Shown: piece after piece, positions 9,501-18,200 of the stretch | Layout of the letters: every line of letters begins with the position of its first letter | How positions within the stretch are numbered: the first letter of the stretch is position 1 | From: Candidatus Methanogaster sp. | GTDB lineage: Archaea; Halobacteriota; Methanosarcinia; Methanosarcinales; Methanogasteraceae | DNA: 57,712 nucleotides | Assembly: GCA_003194445.1 (NCBI GenBank) | Contig: PQXF01000017.1 | Coordinates: 1 to 57,712, forward strand | Reading direction: 5' to 3' | The notes under the pieces: model-generated | Told to the model about the DNA's origin: nothing | Databases searched by the model: none | What the model saw: the letters and a program-made list of their open reading frames with translations, nothing else | Program-made: the position numbers and the translations under genes

Positions 9501-12500
9501 TCCGGAGATAACCCAGTTCGGCTATCTCGATCTTCCTGAAATCGTATATGTGAATACGAGCTCTACCGTGCATGGGAGGCTCAGGTGCGATGGCGGCATC
9601 ATCGATGTATCCCTCCGCAAGGACGGTGTACTCACATCCACTACGCAGGTGCGGTCGATATGGTGTGATTCCGTGATACCGTTCTCGCTTGAGTGGATGC
9701 CAGTCAGTGATGGATTCGTCAATCTAACTGTTTTTGTGGATTCGAGTAACCGGGTCATGGAGGTATGTGAAGAGAATAATAACCTGACTGGAAGGCTGTT
9801 TGTGAGCCTTCCCGACCTTACGATCTTAAGCGTGATACTTCCTGACCGGATAGTCGTTGATGCGAGAAACATCATCAACATAACCGTCTGCGGAACCACT
9901 GATGAACATTTCAATGTGACATTCCTATCAGATGGCATAGAGGCTGGCAGAAGGCGGATCGATGGTATAAAGGGTGCTACAAATCTCTCGTTTGAGTGGA
10001 TACCGAATACCACTGGAGTCCACAGCATAACGTTCATCACAGATTCGGATGGCGAGGTCAGGGAGGAGTGCGAGACAGACAATATAGCCACAGTCGATGC
10101 AGAGATCATCTTCACCGACCTGGTGCCTGCCGGTCTGACACCGGGAGTCGCATTCGTGCGTGCAAAGAACAATCTCACTGTGACCATCAACGGAACAGCA
10201 GAAGAGTTCAGTCTCTCTCTTGTGGAGAATGGTTCGGTGGTTGCGAATGTCACAGATATTACCTGTTACGACCAGAAGAGCGTGAATCTCACGTACATGC
10301 CACAGAGTCCGGGCGATCATACCGTGACTGTGGTCATCGATCCGAATGATGATATCCTGGAGACAGACGAGACGAACAACAACCTGACAGTAAGCATCAA
10401 TGTGGTGCTAACCGATCTCGTTCCGGTAAGGGTCGCTGGAAAAATCGCGTATCTGAACGTGACAAACAAAATGATCGTACCCGTGAGCGGAACCGCTGAA
10501 AGGTTCAATGCAACGCTCATCGCTCATGCAAGAGACGACCCTAACGGTACGGTTGTGAATGCAACAGACCTTGACACCTACGATAACGGCAATCTAACAA
10601 TCAGATGGACTCCGTATCGGGATGGGTGGCACAATCTGACCGTTATCGTGGATCCGGATAACGATGTGGACGAGACGAACGAGAGCAACAACAACCTGAC
10701 AGTAGAGGTATTTGTCGCAAACAAGATCGATATGGAACTCGTATCACCGAGAGGCGGCGAGGTATGGGGCGGAACGCAGGCAGTCAGGTGGAAGGCGCTG
10801 CACGATGAGAACCTGACAATCAACCTCTCCTATAGTCCGAACTACGGGGTCGACTGGATGCCGCTTGCATCGAATCTGACGTGCGACCCTTCCCTTACTG
10901 CAAACTTAACCGAGAATCCGGTGCAGAATGCTACCAACACAACCAACACAACCAACGCGACCAATAACACAAGCGTAAATTACAACGGAGTCTATCTGTG
11001 GGATACCGCTAACCACTCTGACGGAGAGTATCTGATCAGGATCACGGCACGATGGTACATCCTCGAAGAGGTGTACACCTCAAACACGGTCATCGTCCTG
11101 AATGGCGATGCTGCAAGTGGTGGCATAGGTGGGAATGGACGGTACTTTGACTGGGACACGCCTGACGAGCCGCATCTTGCATGGGTGAGCGAGGATATCT
11201 TTGCAGGAAGCTCCACATCGATTGTGGTTGCAGACGAGAAGGCTTTCGTCTACTGCACTGGCAGGGACAGCAGATACACATATATGATTGCCCTCGATGC
11301 CACAAACGGAGAGATGCTCTGGGCTACCGAGATCGATGCTGCGCAATACCATTCATGGACATCTCCCGCGTATCACAACGAGAGCATCTTCATTGCGTCA
11401 GGAGCGCACCTCTACCGGATCGACGGTGATACAGGAGATATCCTCTGGGACTATAGGTTCTCTGATTGCGGTGCAAACTGCAACGGAGGTCCATCGATAT
11501 CCAGAGGAAAGGTCTTTGTTGCGACGTTTGCCACGGACATGAATGCCGGAGCTGGCTGTCAGGGGACTCCCGGAAACATCTTCTGTCTGGATGAAGAGAC
11601 TGGCAAAGAACTCTGGAATACCTCATCGTATCTTGAATCAGTCCCCCATTTGGGATCTCCGACTCCGAAGTACGGCAGGATATACTACGGACGCAGCTAT
11701 GATCTCTACTGCCTCACAATGCATGACGGCGCGAAGGTCTGGAACACGAGTCTCGGACGCGACGCCTGCAGCACCCCTGTTGTTGTGGACGGTGTCGTGT
11801 ACTCATCCACCTACGAGTTTGGTGGGGGACCTGGAGATTTTTATGCTCTTGATGCCTTCAACGGAAGCATCATCTGGCATGTATTTATAGAACGCACAGA
11901 CTCAACGCCTGCGTACTTTGCGCCGAGGGGTTCTGATAAGACGTATATCTATGTCGTTGGTGGATGTGCGGGTTTTTCAGGTTACGGTGTGTACTGCTTC
12001 AATGCAAAGAACGGCTCACTGATCTGGAGCGGGGGCGATGTCGGATCATGGACGAACTCGGTTGCGGTCTCGCGGGATGCCAGGGTCTTTGCCGGGGTCG
12101 CCGGAGGCAGCTTCGGTTACAGTGGACTAAAGTGTCTCGATGCGTACAATGGCACAGAACTCTGGAGTTCACCTTATGGCGGCTCATCCCCCTACATCGC
12201 TTACGGCAGGATATACACGATCGGCGGGAACCGGTTGTACGCATTCGGGAGGAGGGAGCTTCCTGACCTCGTTGTCACAGCCGCATCTGCAAGTGATGGC
12301 GTGGTTCATGCGACCATCATGAACAACGGCACAGGCACAACGAACGAGAGTTTCAGGGTTGCGCTCACGCGTGGGGAGACCCAGGGCGGTGAATGCACGG
12401 TAGGTGCGTTGAATGCGAGTGAATCGGTAACGGTAACGCTCTCCGGGGTGTGCGGATGGGTGATGGTTACGGCAGACAGTGACGGCGATATCCCTGAACA

Positions 12501-12966
12501 CAACGAGTACAATAATATGAAAGAGGTGTGGGTTTCGTGTGGCTGCGGAGGTGGGTGGGGCGGTGAGGATGATGGGGGTGATGGGGGCGCTGAAGGGGAT
12601 AAAGATGATGGGGATGATGGGGATGATGATGACGACAGCTCGGATTATGGCGGTCTCGGTTCGGGCAGCGGTTCCGGGGGTAGAGGGGGCGGCGGCTACC
12701 TCGGCACGCACTCTGGCTTCGGTGATGGCACGGACGATGCCGAGACGACCACAGAAACCGGCGTAGAGGTAGTTGTCAACAAGACCGAATCGGCAGGCTC
12801 CGAACAGAAGGCAAAAGGCTATCCGATGGGCACGAAGTTTAATACCGGCAGTTCGGGCGGCGGTTACTTCAGTTATACCATGATCCTCGCAGTCCTGATC
12901 CTTATTGGGCTGCTTGTGCAGGGAATACAAAAGGAGCGGGGGCGATACAGGAGATACATGAAATGA
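6529..12966 (+). CDS. Giant membrane-anchored mosaic surface protein (CARDB, beta-helix, alpha/alpha barrel, propeller)
   Basis: I place the start at ATT 6529. AGGAGG lies eight bases upstream, and only this start gives the signal peptide its basic n-region (RRIIGVSFVVVTYLSIALVG); the first standard start in frame is GTG 6559. Domains in order for the ~2145-residue protein: an N-terminal beta domain; a CARDB domain (~210-315); a NosD-like right-handed beta-helix (~320-570); a CARDB-like domain (~585-675); and an alpha/alpha toroid of the prenyltransferase/terpenoid-cyclase type (~680-980, QSRDGGWSKI, LNLQQPDGSF), the fold also used by transcobalamin. Four CARDB-like domains follow (~995-1400), then a Ser/Thr-rich beta domain, one propeller (~1540-1910), a final CARDB, a Gly/Asp-rich linker and one C-terminal TM helix with a basic end. 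The ATGA overlap with the next ExbB-like gene indicates translational coupling. The role is inferred as a surface receptor or scaffold. Confidence 0.82.
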   Translation: MRRIIGVSFVVVTYLSIALVGAQPAPFLISGLAAYDNTVPCNNLTLNITNLNTGMVWQAETHAGYNFYQLVLDKSEVHCGDVLQFNATGRDLETVNISQYKLGMMNESILKYNITFTSKDVIVMINDTNGTVHIQRLSLITATDCTILNATKVACDRLDMLFESDAAAATRIDGIDDPVVYLYNESRHEWIEIPHCYRLADDDSICWTGADTRPPAMLPDLWIVDMQIEGCWGYMVHSNITNTVAVTISNKGCSTSGWFDLALSVDGELIDVKRLPPLDPLENTTIVFDWVPDETGNYTVLVEVDSNDLIAELNDDNNKVSRDVTVEEGATIRVPHDYLTIHDAVDNATAYSVISIGEGDYGGFTIKDNHHLSIIGAGEDVTRCSETRILDSSNIKLSRFHAQSGIHVYDSDNISLTNLVMTHSSYREDCYLLKIDGSINCMVSDNFMSGSLSPAGWAVRMATSGVLITSDKNTICSNVISNCQYTVKLQGDNNTIYANSLFFTEAGDSMENAFAIDNGQNNHWNASSPLSYTFNNITTANCIGNYWDEYTDEDCDGDGIWDRPYNISDTARDYHPLVSPYNEEYNLDVRLISLPDRIYAGVDNTIIVALSQNSQRLTEVTVNLSVDGDAIESRRIELVRTAEKTLRYVYNPDETGTHEISVDASIDDSMTSFRTGRSVLADIYELPYNYSDSIIHALRFLRDEQTPGSGSIGAFSTSAWAVLAFSAVGDDPGVALTGFLSEYPSLPENEFVLDCFEDLARTCLAVTALGDADPTDFGGVNYLTTVKSYHDGVQFDDPASVNDDALGILALISAGDPNRTEIIDRSVEYIISRQSRDGGWSKIIEETGGNVSGADGNVTIDATSDVKTTSLAIQALVAAGEPLKSSVIVNASAFLRRSLDADGSFSDAVTTASAVQAILAMGENPLVWWNTSVNNSDTPIEYLLNLQQPDGSFNYTTNRSLFPRDATAKVVPALAACPHPPRVRDLDAYQLPEITQFGYLDLPEIVYVNTSSTVHGRLRCDGGIIDVSLRKDGVLTSTTQVRSIWCDSVIPFSLEWMPVSDGFVNLTVFVDSSNRVMEVCEENNNLTGRLFVSLPDLTILSVILPDRIVVDARNIINITVCGTTDEHFNVTFLSDGIEAGRRRIDGIKGATNLSFEWIPNTTGVHSITFITDSDGEVREECETDNIATVDAEIIFTDLVPAGLTPGVAFVRAKNNLTVTINGTAEEFSLSLVENGSVVANVTDITCYDQKSVNLTYMPQSPGDHTVTVVIDPNDDILETDETNNNLTVSINVVLTDLVPVRVAGKIAYLNVTNKMIVPVSGTAERFNATLIAHARDDPNGTVVNATDLDTYDNGNLTIRWTPYRDGWHNLTVIVDPDNDVDETNESNNNLTVEVFVANKIDMELVSPRGGEVWGGTQAVRWKALHDENLTINLSYSPNYGVDWMPLASNLTCDPSLTANLTENPVQNATNTTNTTNATNNTSVNYNGVYLWDTANHSDGEYLIRITARWYILEEVYTSNTVIVLNGDAASGGIGGNGRYFDWDTPDEPHLAWVSEDIFAGSSTSIVVADEKAFVYCTGRDSRYTYMIALDATNGEMLWATEIDAAQYHSWTSPAYHNESIFIASGAHLYRIDGDTGDILWDYRFSDCGANCNGGPSISRGKVFVATFATDMNAGAGCQGTPGNIFCLDEETGKELWNTSSYLESVPHLGSPTPKYGRIYYGRSYDLYCLTMHDGAKVWNTSLGRDACSTPVVVDGVVYSSTYEFGGGPGDFYALDAFNGSIIWHVFIERTDSTPAYFAPRGSDKTYIYVVGGCAGFSGYGVYCFNAKNGSLIWSGGDVGSWTNSVAVSRDARVFAGVAGGSFGYSGLKCLDAYNGTELWSSPYGGSSPYIAYGRIYTIGGNRLYAFGRRELPDLVVTAASASDGVVHATIMNNGTGTTNESFRVALTRGETQGGECTVGALNASESVTVTLSGVCGWVMVTADSDGDIPEHNEYNNMKEVWVSCGCGGGWGGEDDGGDGGAEGDKDDGDDGDDDDDSSDYGGLGSGSGSGGRGGGGYLGTHSGFGDGTDDAETTTETGVEVVVNKTESAGSEQKAKGYPMGTKFNTGSSGGGYFSYTMILAVLILIGLLVQGIQKERGRYRRYMK

Positions 12967-13622
12967 CGATAGGAATAGGAATACTGAATCTGCCGGTAGT
13001 GCTTCAGAACTCGATATACATCGTATCGACGATGCTTCTCTACCCGGTGATAATCGCGCTGCTGCTCCTCACCGGATACCTGATCGTGGAGATCGGGACG
13101 TTTGCCTATGAGCACTACATGCGGTTCAAACGGAAGAGGGATCTCTCGGGAGTTAGAAGAGCAAGAGAACTCTCGAAAGTCGGTCGTTTGGGTGATGCCC
13201 TCGATCTGATCGGGAATTCGATGTCAGGTGCGTTTGTGTATGCATTCATAGACGATCTCCGCGGGATACCGATCGATGATGTCCTGAAGGTGGAGATCGA
13301 GAAGCTACTTCATGAGTACGACACCCTGATCACAAAGCGGCTTGAACGGACAAGTCTCGTAGCAAGGATCGGTCCGATGCTCGGGCTGATGGGAACACTG
13401 ATCCCGATGGGTCCCGCTCTTGCCGGACTTGCAGCGGGAGACGTCGAACTCCTTGCAAACAATATGATCCTTGCGTTCGGGACGACCGTGCTAGGTCTTC
13501 TCGTGGGCGGCGGATCGTACGCAATCTCGACTGTGCGGAGCCGGTGGTACGATCAGGACATGGACGACATGAGCTATATTTGCGACATGATATATGGTGA
13601 TTCTGATGTATCTGAAGAATAG
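12963..13622 (+). CDS. MotA/TolQ/ExbB-family proton-channel protein, copy 2 (intact module)
   Basis: This 219-residue protein is the intact-module counterpart of the one at 161-850 and is nearly identical after its first dozen residues. Membrane segments lie at ~6-38, ~130-155 and ~162-188, with the motif GPMLGLMGTLIPMGPALAGL. The ATG overlaps the stop codon of the giant surface protein (ATGA), so the two are probably co-translated. Its 3' end overlaps the DUF2149 gene. Family knowledge: ExbB/TolQ/MotA proteins pair with ExbD/TolR/MotB-type single-pass proteins to convert proton or sodium flow into movement of extracytoplasmic partners. Coupling to a giant cell-surface protein suggests that this protein or the CobN set is the energized partner (inference). 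Confidence 0.9.
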   Translation: MTIGIGILNLPVVLQNSIYIVSTMLLYPVIIALLLLTGYLIVEIGTFAYEHYMRFKRKRDLSGVRRARELSKVGRLGDALDLIGNSMSGAFVYAFIDDLRGIPIDDVLKVEIEKLLHEYDTLITKRLERTSLVARIGPMLGLMGTLIPMGPALAGLAAGDVELLANNMILAFGTTVLGLLVGGGSYAISTVRSRWYDQDMDDMSYICDMIYGDSDVSEE

Positions 13623-13953
13623 AAATAACAGGAATGGCGGCAGAAGGCGGCGAAACGATGAGAACCCGATGGGTGGGGTTGCAAACCTCTTCGATGTGGC
13701 GATGGTCTTTGCTGTTGCGCTCCTTGTTGCGCTTGTGACCTCGTACCACCTGCCAGAACTGATCACACCTGATCAAGATGTGACGATCGTTAAAAACCCT
13801 GGCGAACCCACGATGGAGGTTATCGTTAAGAGCGGGGAGAATATCGAGACGCTGAATATGAGCGAGACTGCGGTCGAGGAGGATGTTGTCGGGACTGTCG
13901 GGACGATATATGAGATGAAGGGTGGAGGTATGATCTATGTGCCCTCAAAGTAG
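13594..13953 (+). CDS. DUF2149 family single-pass membrane protein (ExbD/TolR-like partner)
   Basis: The protein has 119 residues from ATG 13594 or, equally plausible, 115 from ATG 13606; both overlap the end of the ExbB-like gene. A short basic, Asn/Arg-rich cytosolic N-terminus leads to NPMGGVANLFDVAMVFAVAL, a DUF2149 hallmark that continues into the only membrane segment (~33-52). A ~65-residue extracytoplasmic domain with IYEMKGGGMIYVP near the end follows. One membrane pass plus an outer domain is the topology of ExbD/TolR, and DUF2149 genes commonly sit beside MotA/TolQ/ExbB genes in methanogens (recalled). The likely role is the mobile element of the energy transducer. The copy at 822-1178 is broken, so this is the only complete DUF2149 gene in the window. 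Confidence 0.85.
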   Translation: MVILMYLKNRNNRNGGRRRRNDENPMGGVANLFDVAMVFAVALLVALVTSYHLPELITPDQDVTIVKNPGEPTMEVIVKSGENIETLNMSETAVEEDVVGTVGTIYEMKGGGMIYVPSK

Positions 13954-14070
13954 TGGTATGATCATGGTTGATGTGGACAAGCGCTGCAGCATGGGTGTGA
14001 AATCTTTGGATATACTGAAGTATAAGATGGATAAAGTTCTTATTCCTTCTTAACATTACAGTATATATTC
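13954..14070 (+). promoter_or_regulatory. Conserved spacer upstream of archaeosortase gene, copy 2
   Basis: This is the homolog of 1179-1295. It keeps the same opening and the AT-rich tract about 30 bases before the archaeosortase ATG. Most differences fall in the middle and just before the ATG. No Shine-Dalgarno is visible, which again suggests a short-leader promoter here. Confidence 0.4.
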
Positions 14071-15243
14071 ATGAAATATAACACTGCGTCACTATCTGAT
14101 AAGATCAATGAGAACCGTACGCTCTTAACGTTCGGTGCGCTCTTTGTAGTCTTCTGTACTGCATTCTATGCCGTAACCAGATTGACTCCATCGTCATTTG
14201 CCCCACTGAACAACTACACTGCTGCAGCACTTGGGTTTCTGCTACATGCACTTGGAATGCAGCCCACTATAGAGGGTGTCGTATTGTCAGCGGGCGGTTT
14301 CAGTGTGAAGATCATTGACGAGTGTTCTGCGATCTTTGTGTTCATCCTATTCATTTCATTCGTGCTGGCATATCCCACATCGCTTAAGAACAAAGCGATT
14401 GGCATGATCTTTGGCATTCCGAGTTTATTTGCGGTGAACGCACTGCGTCTCACCGTTGTTTTCCTCGCAGGACTGTGGCGTCCCGATCTATTTGAGTATG
14501 TCCATGCCTATCTCTGGCAGACGATCATGATAATTCTTGTTTTCATATCGTGTCTGGCATGGCTTCACTATGTGGTGATGGTCACCACCAGAAACGAGCC
14601 GCTGGCTTTTCTGGTGCGGTTTGTGGCGTTCTCAAGCGTACTTTTTTTGATATGGTTCTATCTGGATGGTGCATACGTTTCGATGACCGGTTATATGACC
14701 GAATTTCTGTTGAACTGTATGGGCTATCACATACATCTGGCACCTGATCCGAATATAGCGCTTTACCCGTCAACCTTCAATCTCATCGCCTTTACCGCAC
14801 TCATTCTTGCAACACAACGCCCGAGTATTGGTAGAAAGGGCGCGAAAGTGAAGGCGCTGGCGATCGGTCTGACACTGATGATGCTGGTGGAGGTTATCCA
14901 CAGGTTGTATCAGGTTCTTGCCGACTTTGGCGTGGGGTATGCACTTGAGATCATGTATGCGGCACAGATTGGTAATCAATATTTTCTTCCTTTCGGGTTA
15001 TGGCTTGCTTTTAGTTATGCGGATGTGTTCAAACGGGCAGGAATGCGTGTTTGTCCGATATGCGGGGAGGAGAAGGTCGGGATTGTGGAGCATATAAGGG
15101 CGAAGCATGGGGCGGAAGCGCTTGAGGATGAGCGGGTGAAGGCTGTGTTGAGGGGGAGATCTCACAGATTGCGCTTGCCTGGTGTTGGGATTGTGGATTA
15201 CATGAAAGGTACGTTCGAAGTTCTGTTAAAGAAGAGAAAATAA
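14071..15243 (+). CDS. Archaeosortase/exosortase-family transpeptidase with zinc-finger-like tail, copy 2
   Basis: This 390-residue paralog of the protein at 1296-2465 keeps the same putative triad (Cys in DECSAIFVF, Arg in NALRL, His in YVHAYLWQ) and the CPIC...H....H zinc-finger-like motif. The proteins differ at scattered positions and completely after residue ~360: this copy ends in a basic stretch (GTFEVLLKKRK), the other in QIQRSSKLR. The gene ends convergently against the RHS gene with a shared hairpin between them. The RHS protein has a VPXXXP tail, so this copy sits beside a likely substrate. The presence of two copies may reflect module duplication rather than two specificities, since the membrane domain is nearly unchanged. 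Confidence 0.86.
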   Translation: MKYNTASLSDKINENRTLLTFGALFVVFCTAFYAVTRLTPSSFAPLNNYTAAALGFLLHALGMQPTIEGVVLSAGGFSVKIIDECSAIFVFILFISFVLAYPTSLKNKAIGMIFGIPSLFAVNALRLTVVFLAGLWRPDLFEYVHAYLWQTIMIILVFISCLAWLHYVVMVTTRNEPLAFLVRFVAFSSVLFLIWFYLDGAYVSMTGYMTEFLLNCMGYHIHLAPDPNIALYPSTFNLIAFTALILATQRPSIGRKGAKVKALAIGLTLMMLVEVIHRLYQVLADFGVGYALEIMYAAQIGNQYFLPFGLWLAFSYADVFKRAGMRVCPICGEEKVGIVEHIRAKHGAEALEDERVKAVLRGRSHRLRLPGVGIVDYMKGTFEVLLKKRK

Positions 15244-15246
15244 AGA

Positions 15247-15269
15247 GAAGCCAGTTGTTTGCTGGCTTC
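15247..15269. terminator. Bidirectional hairpin between convergent genes
   Basis: The sequences gaagccag and ctggcttc form a perfect 8-bp stem with a 7-base loop in the 28-base gap between the archaeosortase stop and the RHS stop. Its symmetry and position suit a terminator for both genes. T-tracts on either side are weak. Confidence 0.55.
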
Positions 15270-15271
15270 AT

Positions 15272-18200
15272 TCACCTCATATACCTTTTCCTCAACACAA
15301 TCGCAGCGAGTCCGAGCAGCGAGAGCAAAGCCAACAGGAATCCCGGTGGTGTGAGGGCTGGGACTATTGGTGGTGTTTCCGGTGTTTTGTCCCATGAATA
15401 GATGCTGACGGTTGAGTTGCCTGTGCCAGTTACAACAGATTTGCAACTACTGCAACTGCAACTTGCGCTACTCGTACTCGAACCACCACCCCACCTACTC
15501 CAACTCCAACTCCAACTCCAATAATTGCCCGATCCTATGCCACTTCCGCTATTGCTATCACTTCTGCTGCCTGCACTCCAACTCCAACTCCAACTCCCAA
15601 CAACATTGTCACCACTGCAAGTAGCAGTGCTCCTACTCATAGAAGAACCACCACCCCTAAATTCATTCTCAGTAGAACACTTGGCTGTACAGGAACCGCC
15701 CCCAGCAGTGGCTACAGCATCACTTGCAGTAGTAGCACCACTGCGACCTATACTATGACCCCAAGTCTTGCAGCTACACTTGCAACTGCCACTGCTGGCG
15801 CTGGCGTCGTCATGGTCGAGACTTATTCTAAATTTAGTTGGTGGTTTGGGTTCAAGTGGTAGGGGTTTCGGCACCCCATAGGAAAACAACTCCTTTGTAG
15901 CATCCAACAACTCCTTTATAGCATCCCGCAACTTCTTTATAGCATCCCGCAACTTCTTTGCAGCCTCTGCTTTCTTCTTTAACCACTCCCACAACTCTTT
16001 TGCCTTCTTCTTTGCAGCCTCTGCTTTCTTCTTTAACCACTCCCACAACTCTTTTGCCTTCTTCTTTGCAGCCTCCCACCACTTCTTTAATCCCGTTCCA
16101 GTTGGATCCACAAAATTAATTGGGTTATTCTCGGCATAGACGTACAAATTCGTTCCATCAACCATCCCTAACGGATCTTTTGATATAAACCTCCCAACCT
16201 CTGGATCATAATATCTCGCACGATAATAATACAATCTGGTCTCCGCATCCCACTCTCTGCCAGTAAACCTGTATGGATTAACCACACTTCCAGTCTCCTC
16301 CACAATCGCTCCAAACACATCATACCTGTAACTGGCTGCTACATTCTCATTGACATCACTAAGCAATGTCACACTCCCTAAACCATCGAAATGATAATAG
16401 GATACAACTCCGCTTCTGTCCATACTAATGAGTTCATCGATTCCTGGTCCATGAGTGTATCTCGCCTCTTGCACACCATTTCCATCAAGCTCCATCAAGA
16501 TATCTTCAGAATCATACAGGTAATATATTATCCCACCACTATCGCTTCTGCTCAGCCGGTCTCCACCCGCAGAATAATTGTATGTAACCTGACTTGCATC
16601 TGGAAGTGTAACGTTGGTCAATCTATTCTCGTAATCATATTCATAATATGTAGTGGCACCGCCAGTTGTCTTACTGATCAGATTGCCGTTGTCATCATAC
16701 GAGCAACTTCCTGTTCCGGCAGTTAACAGCCTGTTATCAGCATCATAAGTGTATAACACAGTTGATGTATCATTCACCTTGCTCAACCGATTTCCCACTC
16801 CATCATACGTGTACTCGGTATTGTTTCCAGACGGATAGGCCACATTAACCAATCTATATATTACATCGTATTCATAAGCTGTAATATTCAAATCAACATC
16901 GGTCATATTCAACCGGTTCCCTACCTTGTCATAAGAATAGGTATAACTTGAAATCGCAACCCCGTTTGACTTCTTGTTTGTGAGATTCAGCAAATTATCC
17001 GCAGCATCGTATTCATAGGTAGCATTGACACCATTTGGATACTTCATTTCGATTCTTCTGCCCGCATTATCATACGAATACGTTGTAACATCGTTAGATG
17101 GATCGGTGATGCTTATAAGCCGACCAACAGCATCATACCCATAACTCGTAACGCCTCCTTCCGGATCAGTCATCGTTACACGATTGCCAACGGCATCATA
17201 GGTATAGTTCACAGTTTTGGCAAATGAACCATAGTCCGCTGTGACAGAAGCCAGCCGGTTAAGTTCATCATAAGTATTGGATGTAACCTCACCAAGTCCG
17301 CCGGTATTTGTCACCTGAATAATGTTTCCTTCTGCACCATAAGCAGTCGTAACACCGCTCCCATCCGGATACGAAGTTGACACAAGACGATTCAACACAT
17401 CATAGCTATAAGTAGTGAGGTTACCATTTGCATCGGTTCTGTTCAGAATATTGCCGACACCATCATAATCATATTGCGTCGCATATCCAAGAGGCGAAAT
17501 AATTTTTGTGAGCCTATCCAGCTCATCGTACTCATATCCGGTTGTATTCCCGCGGGCATCTGTAATATTCAACAGATTGCCCACGGAATCATAGGTATAG
17601 GAGGTCTCGTTATCTGTAGCGTCTATCTCCCTGATCAAGCGATTCAGGGCATCGTACTGGTATTTCGTTACATACCCATTTGCATCAGTTTCACTTATCA
17701 AATTGCCAACTGGATCGTATGCATACTCTGTCTGATACCCCAATGCATCAGTAACCATTATCAACTGATCCAGAGCATCATGATCATAAGTAACGCTGTT
17801 TCCATTGGCATCGGTTTCACGTATCAGGTTTCCAAGTGCATCATAATTGTACGAGGTGCTGTTTCCTGTGGCATCAGTCATCTGCGTTAGTCTATCCAGT
17901 TCATCATACGAATAAGTGGTCGTAAAGCTTCTCGCATCTGTAAGTGTCTTTAAATTGCCAATTGCATCATAACTGTACAGAGTGCTGTTTCCTGTGGCAT
18001 CCATCACCTGCGTTAGTCTATCCAGTTCATCATACGAATAGGTGATTGTATGTCCATTCCTATCTGTCACCGTTTTTAAGTTACCAACCGGATCATACGT
18101 CTGCATCGTGTAATTTCCGGTTGGATCGATCGTTTTTGTCAATCGGTTCAGGGCATCATACCTGTATGTCGTTGCATACCCATTTGCATCGGTAACACTT

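Larger units (their letters stand above)
12987..15150. repeat. Large direct repeat, copy B (ExbB/DUF2149/archaeosortase module)
   Basis: This is the second copy of the ~2.2 kb module described at 205-2375. All three genes are open here. Copies differ by scattered substitutions, a 9-base DDM repeat difference in the ExbB tail and the two DUF2149 indels, and they diverge abruptly in the archaeosortase tail. Confidence 0.85.

Noticed and set aside
15490-15600. Short CCAACT-type tandem repeats considered as a CRISPR-like or satellite array
   Set aside because: They encode the Trp/Ser-rich part of the RHS protein and have no spacer structure.
16391-17890. Plus-strand frames of 111 and 138 codons opposite the RHS gene
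   Set aside because: Shadows produced by the regular YD-repeat composition.
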